A stretch of DNA of 58,583 nt from Desulfobacterales bacterium RIFOXYA12_FULL_46_15 (GTDB lineage: Bacteria > Desulfobacterota > Desulfobacteria > Desulfobacterales > Desulfobacteraceae): NCBI GenBank assembly GCA_001799395.1, contig MGTJ01000037.1, positions 1 to 58,583 on the forward strand, written 5' to 3'. Shown here piece after piece: positions 36,501-46,700 of the stretch. Position numbers and translations under genes: made by a program. Numbering within the stretch: the first letter of the stretch is position 1; every line of letters begins with the position of its first letter. The notes under the pieces are model-generated. The model did no database searches and was not told where the DNA came from. It was given only the letters and a program-made list of their open reading frames with translations.

Positions 36501-36701
36501 GTGATTAAAAAAAAAATCATACCGGCAATCCGCCTCCCTGCCGTTAAAGGGAATCACTTTGACACAAAGACCCTTGGGTTGAGACTGGTTTCAGAACTTG
36601 TAACAGAACAATTGGAAGGGGACTGGCATTTGGATCCTGAGGCCGGCGGAACCTGCTGGGTCATCACCTGGCCTATGATCCAGCAGGTTCCACTCATGTA
36701 A
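36501..36701 (+). pseudogene. Remnant of a histidine kinase C-terminal ATPase domain
   Basis: The frame codes for TLGLRLVSELVTEQLEGDW and ends in CWVITWP, which matches the very C-terminus of HisKA_2-type kinases. The intact kinase at 38614-40941 ends TLGLSLVVELVEDQLEGSW and WTICWPLP. Only about 50 residues of similarity remain, preceded by A-rich unrelated sequence, and no phosphorylation or Walker-like boxes precede it. It lies opposite to its neighbours and its stop overlaps the convergent hybrid kinase end by 8 nt. It is best read as a decayed copy after deletion or rearrangement. Confidence 0.7.
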
Positions 36702-38598
36702 ATTGTAAAATCCTGTCCAGTGCATCTTTTAATGCATCCCTGGAATAGGGCTTGCGTAAAAAGGCCTGGGGCTGTTCCGCGCTTTTCCCATTCATAACCG
36801 TGGTTTCATCATAACCTGAAGTCATGATAACCGGCAGTTCAGGCCTGATTTCCCTTAACCCGGCCAGGGTCTCCCAGCCGTTCATGCCCGGCATGGTCAG
36901 ATCAAGAAGAACTAAGGAGATATCATCCTTATGTTTCAGCAACATTTCAATTGCCTCGTATCCGTTCCGGGCCTCAATCACATCGCAGTTCAATCTTGAT
37001 ATCAGTCTTGAGACCAACTTCCGTACCATCTGCTCATCATCGACCAGCAGTATTTTTTTGTTCCGGTCCGGTTCACACGGTTGAGTGTTCAGGTCCGGCT
37101 CCAGGAGGGGCAAGGCCTGTGCCGACAAAGGGAAAAAAACCATGAAAACACTTCCGCTGCCGGGCTTGCTGTCAACCATCACCATCCCGCCATGGGCCCG
37201 GACAATGCCGAGAACCACAGGAAGACCCAGACCCCGGCCCGTAAACCGGGTTGAAAAAAAAGGATCGAAAATCCGGTCAATATCCTTTTCTGCAATCCCG
37301 TGCCCGGTGTCTTTTATTTTAAGACAGGCACAGGGGGTGTCCGGAAGGTGATAGTCGACGGGAAAATGGTGGCCCAAAGGAATGTCTTTGGGAGAAATTG
37401 TCCTGAGCGAGACATGGATATCCCCGCCCCGGTCTTCAATGGATTCAGCGGCATTGGCGATCAGGTGTCTTAACACCTGCCGGATTTGATTCGAATCGGC
37501 TTCGATCACGGTTTCAGATAATGGGATATGAATTTTTAAGGTCCAGCCGTTTTTAAGTTCAGTGCCGAGTATGGGAAGAAAATCCCGGCAGGCGGCAGAC
37601 AGGTCCATAGGGTCCCGCTTTCCAACTGCCTGGCCGAGATAGGTCAGCATCAGGCCGCTGATTTTGGCAGCTTCACGGGAAGCCTGGATAGCTTCGTTCA
37701 GATTGTCACTGACTTCCCCTTCATGGGGAAGATCTCCCATTGCCAGTTCCAGATTCCCCATGATGACTTCCAGCATGTTGTTGAAACGGTGGGCAATGGC
37801 CCCGGCCATACGGGAAAGACACTCCACTTTTTCGATCAGCCGTTTTTTCCGCTCTATTTCCAGACGTTCCGAAATATCCCTGCTGATGGCGAAAACGACT
37901 TCCCTGCCGTTCCACCGGCCTTTTTTAACCTTGGTTTCTACCGGTATCAGATCACCTTTCCGGGTCAGCAGGGGAATCATGCAGGTATCTGTTTCATCCG
38001 CCAGTATTGCAGCCATAATCTTTTGAGCCTCTTCATGGCGATCCCGGGGATGCACGGCAAGAACATGCCGCCCGATCAATTCATCCCCTGAATACCCCAG
38101 GCGGTCCCTGACAATCCTGTTGTGGCCTACGATACGGGTTTCTGTATCAAGGATAAAAAGCATATCCTCAATGGTGTTGAAGAGCATGTCCAGATCCTGC
38201 CGGTTCTGCCTGAGTTTCTGCTCCATACGGGTTTTATACAGGCCCATCTCAATGTTTATCCTGAGATCTTCCAGGGACACTGGTTTTTTGACGTATCCCA
38301 GCGGTTCTACGGTCTTGGCCCGATTCAGGGTGGCGCTGTCGGAAAAAGCAGTCAGAAAGATAACAGATATTTTAAGGCGGTCCATCAACACCTGTGCCGC
38401 AGTTATGCCGTCTATCTCCCCTTTGAGTTTGATATCCATTAATATGAGGTCCGGATTATTCAACAGAACCGCATCCATCACTTTTTCCCCATACCGGACA
38501 ATTTCACAGACATCATATCCCAATTGTTCCATCTTGTTTCGAAGATCGGCACTGACAACGACTTCATCTTCGACTATCATGATCCTGTATTTCGGCAT
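36694..38598 (-). CDS. Hybrid sensor kinase REC-PAS-HisKA-HATPase-REC
   Basis: This is a 634-residue cytoplasmic protein. The N-terminal receiver has Asp55 in LILMDIKLKGEIDG, followed by a PAS domain (DMLFNTIEDMLFILDTETRIVGHN near 135), a HisKA box with His near 270 (AGAIAHRFNNMLEVIMG), an ATPase domain (DTGHGIAEKDIDRIFDPFFSTRFTGRGLGL) and a C-terminal receiver (LVLLDLTMPGMNGWETL). The HisKA box has R where D/E is usual after His (HRFNN). It is 15 nt downstream of the Cache-domain kinase and likely cotranscribed with it. Confidence 0.92.
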   Translation of the reverse strand: MPKYRIMIVEDEVVVSADLRNKMEQLGYDVCEIVRYGEKVMDAVLLNNPDLILMDIKLKGEIDGITAAQVLMDRLKISVIFLTAFSDSATLNRAKTVEPLGYVKKPVSLEDLRINIEMGLYKTRMEQKLRQNRQDLDMLFNTIEDMLFILDTETRIVGHNRIVRDRLGYSGDELIGRHVLAVHPRDRHEEAQKIMAAILADETDTCMIPLLTRKGDLIPVETKVKKGRWNGREVVFAISRDISERLEIERKKRLIEKVECLSRMAGAIAHRFNNMLEVIMGNLELAMGDLPHEGEVSDNLNEAIQASREAAKISGLMLTYLGQAVGKRDPMDLSAACRDFLPILGTELKNGWTLKIHIPLSETVIEADSNQIRQVLRHLIANAAESIEDRGGDIHVSLRTISPKDIPLGHHFPVDYHLPDTPCACLKIKDTGHGIAEKDIDRIFDPFFSTRFTGRGLGLPVVLGIVRAHGGMVMVDSKPGSGSVFMVFFPLSAQALPLLEPDLNTQPCEPDRNKKILLVDDEQMVRKLVSRLISRLNCDVIEARNGYEAIEMLLKHKDDISLVLLDLTMPGMNGWETLAGLREIRPELPVIMTSGYDETTVMNGKSAEQPQAFLRKPYSRDALKDALDRILQFT

Positions 38599-38613
38599 GA
38601 TTTTTTCCCTTTG

Positions 38614-40941
38614 TTATGGTAACGGCCAGCAGATGGTCCAGGAAAGCCCTTTGTTCCGGTCAATCCGCCAACTGCCTTCCAGCTGGTCCTCCACGAGTTC
38701 AACCACCAGTGAAAGCCCGAGGGTATGGGTTGTGGACGGATCGACAGTCTCAGGCAACCCTGCCCCGTTGTCGGACACGGTCATGACAAATTGCTGATCA
38801 ATGTTACGTTCGACACGGATGACAATCCTGCCTTTTTCACCGGGCAGGAAGGCATGTTTCAGGGAATTGACCAGCAGCTCGTTTACAATAAGCCCGCAAG
38901 GGATGGCCTCTTCAATCATAATCCGGATATCACGGGCATGGACGGTGATGTCTATCTGTTCGGATGAGGGGTGAAACAGGTATTTGATCTCTTTTGCCAG
39001 ACTTTCGAAATAGGCTCCCATATCTATTTTAGACAGGTTTTCGTACCGGTAAAGACTTTCATGCACCAGGGAGATGGTCCTGACCCGGCTCTGGGCCTCA
39101 GTAAAAAGAGAGCGGACCTGTTCATTCTCAACCCCTTGTGCCTGCAAGCTCATCAGGCTGGAGATGATCTGCAGGTTATTTTTTACCCGGTGATGAATTT
39201 CCTTGAGCAGGACTTCCTTTTCCCGGAGTGCCGTCCTGATTTGGTCCCCGGCCAGCCTGCTCTCCGTTATGTCTGTGCCGATAAACATGGCGGCATAAAC
39301 ATGGCCTTTGTCATCCCTGAGAGGCTGGCCATTGGTCCGGTACCACCGGTGCTGGTTCTGCAGCACGGTCTCGGTTTCCTTCAGTTTTCCCCGGCCTGAT
39401 GAGATGATCTCCCGGACCCCTGTCATATGACGGTCTGCAATTTCAGATGGAAACACATCCCAGATGGTCCGGCCGGTAAAATCTTTTGCCTGGCCGCCGA
39501 TGCGCCCGGCAGCAGTGCTGTTCAGAAACAAAAATACCCCGTCTGAATTCAATGCGAATATATCGGTATTGGATGCTTCCACAAGATGACGGTATCTCTC
39601 CTCAGTCTCCTGCAGTTCCATTTCTGCCTGTTTGCGCTCGTAATTTTCCTGCTTTAAAACCTCCACGGTCTGATGGAGCTTATGGGACATTTGGTTAAAG
39701 GACCGGATCAGTTCCTTTGGTTCCTTCAGCCAGGTATTTTCGTCCATGGGCCGGATGCTGTTTCCTTTGGCAAGATCCTGAACTGCGGCATTCAGTTGCA
39801 GAATGGGTCTTGTAATGGTCCGGGCAGCAAAAAATCCGGCGATCAGGACACCTGTCAATGCAAAGATGATCAGGAATCCTGCGGTCCGGTTGCCGGCTTT
39901 GACCCCGGCCATGAAATCGGATTCCGGAATCACCACCAGAACCAGCCAGTCCAGCCCGTGGTCATCCTGCACGGCTGAAACCTGAAGGGAATAATGTTGC
40001 CCCATGATTTCAAATTCAAGCTCATTGGTATCATCCTCCCGGCTCCCGCCTTTATGATGGAGCCATGTCTTCATGGCCTGCCGGATCACGGGGTTCGGAC
40101 TGTCTGCTGCATTTATCCGGGATTTGGCGTCCGGCTCAGAACCGTCATGATAAAGGATATCACCGGCAGAGGACGCCACCAGCAGCCCGGATTTTTCAAT
40201 GATAAAGGCATGGCCTGTTTTCCCGATATTCAGACGGCTTAAAAAATAGCTGAGCTGGGACAAAAAGACATCCACGGAAACCACACCTATAAGGTCTGCA
40301 TTTCCATCATACACGGGCCGGGCCGCTGCAATGGCCATATCCTGCCCGGTGGACAGGATATATATGCAGCTCCAGACCGCTGTTTTTTTTTCAACAGCGC
40401 GTATATACCATTTCCGGGAAGTTGCATCAAATTCCGGTATGGTGCACAAAACGCCACCGCGGTTGCCTTGCTCGTCCATGGAATATTTTTTGAACAGACC
40501 ACGGGTAAAAGAATCGGTCAGCATCATATAAAGGGAACCATTGGGTCCTTCCCTGCCGCTGTCTGCAAGACCGCCCCTGGGATTGCCGAAATAGGCGCTG
40601 CTGATGGACGGGTAAGCACTGACCCGGCTCTGGAAATATTTTATCAGTGCATCAGGGTCGCCTGGATCAAGAAGACCCTGGTATATGACATCTTCAGCCG
40701 ATTTTGTGATCGTGTGGGGTATTTTGAGAAAACTGTCCAGGTGTTCTTTGATGCGCGTACTTATTTCCTGTCTCAGGCGTCCTGCAACATCATTGACGGC
40801 TTCCCGGCTGTTGCTGAAGGAGATATGGGAAATCAGCCCCACAGAAACGGCCATCAGCACGATAAACGGCACCAGCAACGCATACCGTATGGGAACCTGT
40901 TTTTGGCGGTTATTCATGGGAGAATTTTCTACGCCCTCCAT
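38614..40941 (-). CDS. Cache-domain membrane sensor kinase, HisKA_2/HWE-like
   Basis: The 775-residue kinase has a membrane helix at about 15-37 and an extracytoplasmic double-Cache sensor at about 40-330 (AYFGNPRGGLADSG, KWYIRAVEKKTAVWSCIYI, TGQDMAIAAARPVYD). A second membrane helix lies near 350, followed by HAMP (RPILQLNAAVQDLAKGN), a PAS domain near 450-560 and a HisKA_2-type box (KEIHHRVKNNLQIISSLMSLQ, His near 580) with its ATPase domain to the end. Such sensors bind small ligands such as carboxylates or amines. It heads a two-gene unit with the downstream hybrid kinase, which can receive its phosphate. Confidence 0.92.
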   Translation of the reverse strand: MEGVENSPMNNRQKQVPIRYALLVPFIVLMAVSVGLISHISFSNSREAVNDVAGRLRQEISTRIKEHLDSFLKIPHTITKSAEDVIYQGLLDPGDPDALIKYFQSRVSAYPSISSAYFGNPRGGLADSGREGPNGSLYMMLTDSFTRGLFKKYSMDEQGNRGGVLCTIPEFDATSRKWYIRAVEKKTAVWSCIYILSTGQDMAIAAARPVYDGNADLIGVVSVDVFLSQLSYFLSRLNIGKTGHAFIIEKSGLLVASSAGDILYHDGSEPDAKSRINAADSPNPVIRQAMKTWLHHKGGSREDDTNELEFEIMGQHYSLQVSAVQDDHGLDWLVLVVIPESDFMAGVKAGNRTAGFLIIFALTGVLIAGFFAARTITRPILQLNAAVQDLAKGNSIRPMDENTWLKEPKELIRSFNQMSHKLHQTVEVLKQENYERKQAEMELQETEERYRHLVEASNTDIFALNSDGVFLFLNSTAAGRIGGQAKDFTGRTIWDVFPSEIADRHMTGVREIISSGRGKLKETETVLQNQHRWYRTNGQPLRDDKGHVYAAMFIGTDITESRLAGDQIRTALREKEVLLKEIHHRVKNNLQIISSLMSLQAQGVENEQVRSLFTEAQSRVRTISLVHESLYRYENLSKIDMGAYFESLAKEIKYLFHPSSEQIDITVHARDIRIMIEEAIPCGLIVNELLVNSLKHAFLPGEKGRIVIRVERNIDQQFVMTVSDNGAGLPETVDPSTTHTLGLSLVVELVEDQLEGSWRIDRNKGLSWTICWPLP

Positions 40942-41167
40942 TGCGATCGTGATGACTCATTGAATTCGTTTTTCAAGGCGGAATTCTTTAATGAGTATCT
41001 TTTTGAAAATACTATATACAATCCGATTTGAAGTCAATTCATTGTTGTTACGGAAAGCCCAAGACTTTCCTTTGGCATGACCGGATCAATTCAATTTTAG
41101 TTTCATTGAGTTAAATTTTACGCAAATATGGGTGGACGAAGAAATTCCTGTATGATACAGAAAAGCG

Positions 41168-42007
41168 ATGGATATCAAATGCTGGGGTTCAAGAGGATCA
41201 ATACCTGTTTCAGGCCCGCCCTATATCAGATATGGCGGGGACACAACCTGTATGGAGATTACGGCGAAAACAGGAGAAACTATTATTATTGATGCCGGGA
41301 CAGGTCTGCGCCGTCTCGGCAATTCCCTGATGGACAGGAATATCAATCAATATCATCTTCTTTTAACCCATGCCCATTGGGATCATATCATGGGGATTGC
41401 ATTTTTTAAACCGCTCCAATTCGGTAAGGTGAGCATGATCATACAGGATCGGCTTTTTTCCGGGATCAGTACCCGGGATATCTTTCATGAAGTCATGAAA
41501 AAACCTTTTTTCCCCATCAGCTTAAATGATCTCAAGGCCAGGTTGCAGTTTAAAAAAAATCTGAACAAATCTTTTTCCATCGGGTCTGTAAAAATCGAAA
41601 CCATCCCCACCAGCCATAACAACGGCGGTCTTGGATACAGGTTCATTGAAGACGGCAAGTCCTTTGTCTTTCTGACCGATAATGAACTCGGGTTTAATCA
41701 CCCTGAAAGCCGGGGGTTTGATGCTTATATTGATTTTTCCCGGGATACGGACCTTCTGTTTCACGACGGGGAATATACAAAGGACGAATATCCATCTAAA
41801 ACCGGCTGGGGCCATTCTTGTATCCGGGATGTGATGGATCTGGCGGTTCAGGCCCGGGTGAAAAAACTCGGGCTTTTTCACCTGAACCAGGACAGGACCG
41901 ATGATGATATGGATAAAATTGTCGATGATTGCCGGGCAGAGCTGAAACATATTCAACCCGGCATGGATGTGTTTGCCGTGTCGTCCGGTATGGCCTTTCA
42001 TATATAA
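41168..42007 (+). CDS. Metallo-beta-lactamase-fold hydrolase
   Basis: This 279-residue MBL-fold protein opens KCWGSRGSIPVSGPPYIRYGGDTTCMEI, typical of the phosphodiesterase/RNase Z-like branch. The metal motif is LTHAHWDHIMG near residue 68. Further ligands are expected in TSHNNGGLGYRF, FLTDNELG and LFHDGEYTKDEY. The target may be a cyclic nucleotide or another phosphodiester. The gap upstream (40942-41167) is A/T-rich and holds no gene that I can see. The AmpG-like permease gene follows 31 nt downstream. Confidence 0.85.
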   Translation: MDIKCWGSRGSIPVSGPPYIRYGGDTTCMEITAKTGETIIIDAGTGLRRLGNSLMDRNINQYHLLLTHAHWDHIMGIAFFKPLQFGKVSMIIQDRLFSGISTRDIFHEVMKKPFFPISLNDLKARLQFKKNLNKSFSIGSVKIETIPTSHNNGGLGYRFIEDGKSFVFLTDNELGFNHPESRGFDAYIDFSRDTDLLFHDGEYTKDEYPSKTGWGHSCIRDVMDLAVQARVKKLGLFHLNQDRTDDDMDKIVDDCRAELKHIQPGMDVFAVSSGMAFHI

Positions 42008-42038
42008 ATGACGGCATTGAAAAAAATCCTGCTGAATC

Positions 42039-43331
42039 ATGAAACAGTCCTTTAAAGAGTTTCCTATTTTTAAAACCCTTGGCATCATGTTCTCCTGGAA
42101 AATGGCAGTCATGTTTTTTTTCGGGTTCTCATCCGGTTTCCCCTTTTATATTATAAAGGATGTCTTAAAACTCTGGATGACGGACGCTGGTGTGGATATC
42201 ACCACAATCGGGTTGTTTGCCCTGGTCGGCATGCCCTATACCATAAAATTCATCTGGTCGCCCATGATGGACGGTTTTGTCCCCCCGTTTCTCGGCCGGA
42301 GGCGGGGCTGGATTCTCATGGCCCAGACCGGGCTCATGGTCACCATTGCCGCCCTGGGGCAATGTGACCCGGAACAGTCTTTATGGTGGATCGCCGTGTT
42401 TGCCCTGTGTCTGAATTTTTTTGGGGCCAGCCAGGATATTGCCCTGGATGCCTTCCGGCGTGAATACCTGACCAGCCAAGAGCTGGGGTTCGGGACCGGG
42501 GTATGGATGAATGCATGGCGTCTTGGAACCTTTGTTTCGGTCGGACTTTCCGTTCTGGCGGATTTTGATTTTACCTGGCAGACCATTTTTTTCATGCTCA
42601 CTGCGGTCATGGGAATCGGTATTGTGACCACACTGCTGGTGCCTGAGCCAAAAGTGGATGACCCTCCCCCGGTTACCTTAAGACAAGCCGTTGTTGAACC
42701 CTTTGTGGAATTTTTTCAGCGGGACCGCGCACTTTTGATTTTACTCTTCATCCTTCTCTATAAAATTGGGGATAACATGGCCGGTACCATGACCATTCCT
42801 TATATTATGGCCATGGGGTTTTCAAAATCCCAGTATTTTGTCATTGTCAAAGGGATCGGCATGTTCGGGCTTTTTGCAGGCGTTCTTGTGGGCGGTTCCA
42901 TCATGATCCGCCTCGGGATTGCAAAATCCCTTTATGCATTCGGACTGCTTCAGGCAATTTCCACAGCATTTTTTGCCGTTCTGAACATTGCGGATCATGG
43001 CTCTCCCTTCTGGCCGGCTTACAGTCAATACCTGCTCGGAGCAGTCGTGGGGTTTGAATTTTTTTCCACAGGTCTGGGTCAGGCTGCCTATGCAACCTAT
43101 ATGGCAATCCAGACAAGCAAACGGTTTACCGCCACCCAGTATGCCCTGTTGACAAGCCTGATGGGCGTACCGGGTGTTTTTGCGGCTTCTATGACCGGGT
43201 ATATGAGCAAGTTTCTGGGATGGAACCTGTTTTATATGTTCTGTTCTCTGATTGCCCTTCCCGGATTGCTCCTCCTCTTTATGGTTGCACCCTGGAATAC
43301 GAGTAACGAAGCCCTTGAAGAGGGACGATAG
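42039..43331 (+). CDS. AmpG-like major facilitator superfamily permease
   Basis: The 430-residue membrane protein has about 12 hydrophobic segments and belongs to the AmpG/PAT branch of MFS. It has FFFGFSSGFPFYIIKDVLKLWMTDAGVDITTIG at the start, then PYTIKFIWSPMMD and LGRRRGWI, and GASQDIALDAFRREYL in the middle. AmpG imports muropeptides and PAT proteins transport acetyl-CoA; which applies here is open. It is in line with the upstream MBL gene. Confidence 0.88.
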   Translation: MKQSFKEFPIFKTLGIMFSWKMAVMFFFGFSSGFPFYIIKDVLKLWMTDAGVDITTIGLFALVGMPYTIKFIWSPMMDGFVPPFLGRRRGWILMAQTGLMVTIAALGQCDPEQSLWWIAVFALCLNFFGASQDIALDAFRREYLTSQELGFGTGVWMNAWRLGTFVSVGLSVLADFDFTWQTIFFMLTAVMGIGIVTTLLVPEPKVDDPPPVTLRQAVVEPFVEFFQRDRALLILLFILLYKIGDNMAGTMTIPYIMAMGFSKSQYFVIVKGIGMFGLFAGVLVGGSIMIRLGIAKSLYAFGLLQAISTAFFAVLNIADHGSPFWPAYSQYLLGAVVGFEFFSTGLGQAAYATYMAIQTSKRFTATQYALLTSLMGVPGVFAASMTGYMSKFLGWNLFYMFCSLIALPGLLLLFMVAPWNTSNEALEEGR

Positions 43332-43774
43332 GGAAGCAAAACACTAAAAAATTGAAAAATAATTCCTAAAATTTCTGAAATTCCTAAATATGGCCCGGAA
43401 ATAGTGCTTGACAAGAAACCCCTTTTTCTTTACTTAAAGGCTGGAAATAATTAAAGTTATGGATTAATTTCATATAACCGTGTCGTTATTGTAGAGATGT
43501 GAAGGTATTAATCGTATTGTGCAACTCTTTTGCACTGATATAAAAAAAATTGACCTGAATATGTCAGAGGTCAACAAGGCTTATAACAAATGCCGGTTTC
43601 ATGTTTTGGTCAGTATCTTAAAGAGATGCTGTTCAGAAAAGGAACCGGTTTTTTTATTAAGGCCGATGCCGGTCTTTTCGGAATAATATGACTCTGTCAG
43701 GGCTCATGGCATTAGGCTGTCAAGCGTTCATTCATTGAGCAGCTTTTATATATAAGGTTAGGAGGTTAACAAAA
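43332..43774 (+). promoter_or_regulatory. Long untranslated region upstream of hdrA
   Basis: This 443-nt stretch has no convincing gene. A TTGACA at 43408-43413 has only weak -10 candidates 16-18 nt later. Small inverted repeats are present, such as GCTCA..TGAGC at about 43700-43739. It ends with AGGAGG at 43760-43765, nine nt before the hdrA ATG. It probably holds the hdrA-mvhD-metVF promoter and possibly a regulatory leader. Confidence 0.4.
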
Positions 43775-46700
43775 ATGACCCAAAATGCAATACCAAAAGG
43801 CAATCTTGCCGGTTCCGTCATGGTCCTTGGCGGCGGAATCGCAGGAATGCAGTCTGCCATTGATTTAGCCAATTCAGGCTATTATGTATATCTGGTGGAA
43901 AAATCCTATGCCATCGGCGGTATGATGGCACGGCTGGACAAGACCTTTCCGACCAATGACTGCACCATGTGAGTCATCTCACCCAAACTGGTCGAGGTCG
44001 GCCGGCATCTGAACATCGAGTTGTTGACAAATACCGAGCTTCTGTCACTGGATGGTGAAGAAGGCAATTTTACGGCAAAAGTCAAAGAAAAACCCAGGTA
44101 TGTTGATTTATTGAAATGCACCTCCTGCGGGGAATGCGCCAAGGTCTGCCCTGTGGAAACTCCAAGTGAGCACAACCAGGGACTGGCAAACCGGAAAGCG
44201 GTTTTCAAGCAATATGAACAGGCCATTCCGGGCGGATACGGGATATCCAAACGGGGTACGGCGCCGTGCAAGGCCACCTGCCCGGCCCATGTCAGCATCC
44301 AGGGATTTATCGCCCTGATGCAGAAAGGCAAATATGCGGAAGCCTTAAAACTGTTCAAGACAGAACATCCTTTCCCTGGCTCCTGCGGCAGGGTCTGCCA
44401 CCATCCCTGTGAATCTGTCTGTACACGGGGGGATGCAGATGAGCCCCTGGCCATCCAGTATCTTCACCGGTATTTGTCAGAATCGGATTTTGAAGGAAAT
44501 AATCCTTATGTCCCGGAAATAAAGGAAAAACGAAACGAAAAAATAGCCATTGTGGGCTCAGGCCCTGCCGGGCTCACCTGTGCCTATTATATGGCCCAGA
44601 AGGGATACGGCGTCACCATTTTTGAAAAACTGCCGGTCAAGGGCGGCATGATGGCCGTGGGAATTCCGGAATACCGCCTTCCCAAAGCCGAACTGGCAAA
44701 GGAAATCAATGTCATTGAAAAACTCGGCGTGGAAATCAGGACTTCTGTTGAATTTGGAAAAGACATCACCCTGGAAAGCCTGAAAAAAGAAGGTTACAGT
44801 GCACTTTTCATGGCCACCGGGCTTCATGGCTCACGGGGCCTCGGGGTCAAGGGTGAAGATCTTGAAGGCGTTATCAAGGGCGTGGATTTCCTCCGTGAAT
44901 CCGCTCTTGGCATAGCATCAAAACTTTCCGGAAAAGTCATGGTCATCGGCGGCGGCAATGTGGCCGTGGATGTGGCCCTGACAGCCCGGCGTCTCGGCGC
45001 CAAAGACGTTACCATGGTCTGTCTTGAAAAACGCCATGAAATGCCGGCCTGGGATTATGAAATCGAAGAAGCCCTGGAAGAAGGGGTAAAAATTGTTAAC
45101 AGCCTCGGGCCTTTAAGATTCATCGGGGATGGCGGCAGGATATCCGAAGTTGAATTCAAGGAATGCACTGCCGTATTTGATGAAAACGGCCGCTTCAGCC
45201 CCCAGTATGATGACTGCAAACTCACCACCTTTGAAATTGATACCGTGATCGTGGCCATCGGCCAGATGGGGCAGACAGGGTTTGCTGAAAAAGAAGGAAT
45301 CACCCTGACACGGCCCGGCGGTTATCAGGCAGATCCTGTCACCCTCCAGACCCCCATTGACTGGGTTTTTGCCGGCGGGGATGCCTTTTATGGCCCCAAA
45401 TCCGTTGTGGATGCGGTTGCTTCCGGAAAAACAGCAGCCGAAAGCATGGATAGATTCATCAATGGTATTGATCTCAAAGAAAACCGGGAAAAATCCTGGG
45501 ATTATGAAAAACCTGAAATCAACAACGTGTCCAGGCTTGAACGGGTAAGGCCGGCAAAGATCCATGCCGAAGAAAGGGAAGGAAATTTCAGGGAAGTCAC
45601 CCTGACCCTGGCCAAGGACCTGATTGATCAGGAAGCTGCCCGGTGCCTGTCCTGCGGGATCTGCTCCGAGTGTTACCAGTGTGTGGATGCCTGTCTTGCC
45701 GGTGCCATCAATCATAATGACCAGGCAAGGATCAGGGATCTGAACGTCGGCTCCGTTATCATGACAACGGGCGCCACCACCTTTGACCCCTCGGGCTTGG
45801 ATGATATCTATATGTACAAGAGATCGAAAAATGTCATGACCTCTCTTGAATTCGAAAGGATACTGAGTGCCGGTGGTCCCACCATGGGGCATCTCGTGCG
45901 GCCTTCGGATCAGAAGGAGCCGGAGAAGATTGCCTGGCTCCAGTGCATCGGGTCCAGGGATACCAATAAATGCGGAAACGGGTATTGTTCATCGGTCTGC
46001 TGCATGTATGCCATCAAAGATGCCATGATCGCCAAAGAGCATTCGGAAAAAGAACTGGATGCCGCCATTTTCAACATGGACATGCGGACATTTGGCAAAG
46101 ACTATGAAAAATATTATAACAGGGCTGCTCGAGAGGAAGGGGTAAGATTCGTAAAATCCAGAATCCATTCCTTGATTGAAGAGCCGGGAACCGAAAATCT
46201 GATCTTAAGATATGCGGATGAAGAAGGCAAAATGCAGGAAGAAATTTTTGATATGGTCATCCTGTCCGTAGGTCTTGTGATTCCCAAGGAAAGTGTGGAG
46301 CTGGCGGGCCGCATCGGCGTGGAACTGGGGAAATATAATTTTATAAAGACCCAGATCTTTAATCCCTTGCAGACTACCCGTCCCGGCGTATATGTATCCG
46401 GCACTTTCCAGGGACCCAAAGATATCCCGTCTTCAGTGACGGAAGCCAGCGGGGCAGCCTGTGCAGCCGGGATCAAGCTTGCACCGGCCCGCCATACCTG
46501 TACAAAAACAGTGGCAAGGCCTGAGGAACGGGATGTTCTGGGTGAAGAACCCAGGATCGGTGTCTTTATCTGCAAATGCGGGATCAACATCGCTGGCATC
46601 ATTGATGTGGAAGGGGTTGAAAATTATGTCAAGACCCTTCCCAATGTAGTGTACACCGGAGAAAATTTATTTACCTGTTCCCAGGATACCCAGGTGTCCA

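Noticed and set aside
45113-45892. 259-residue minus-strand frame inside hdrA
   Set aside because: Lies wholly within a well-supported flavoprotein gene and shows no motif.
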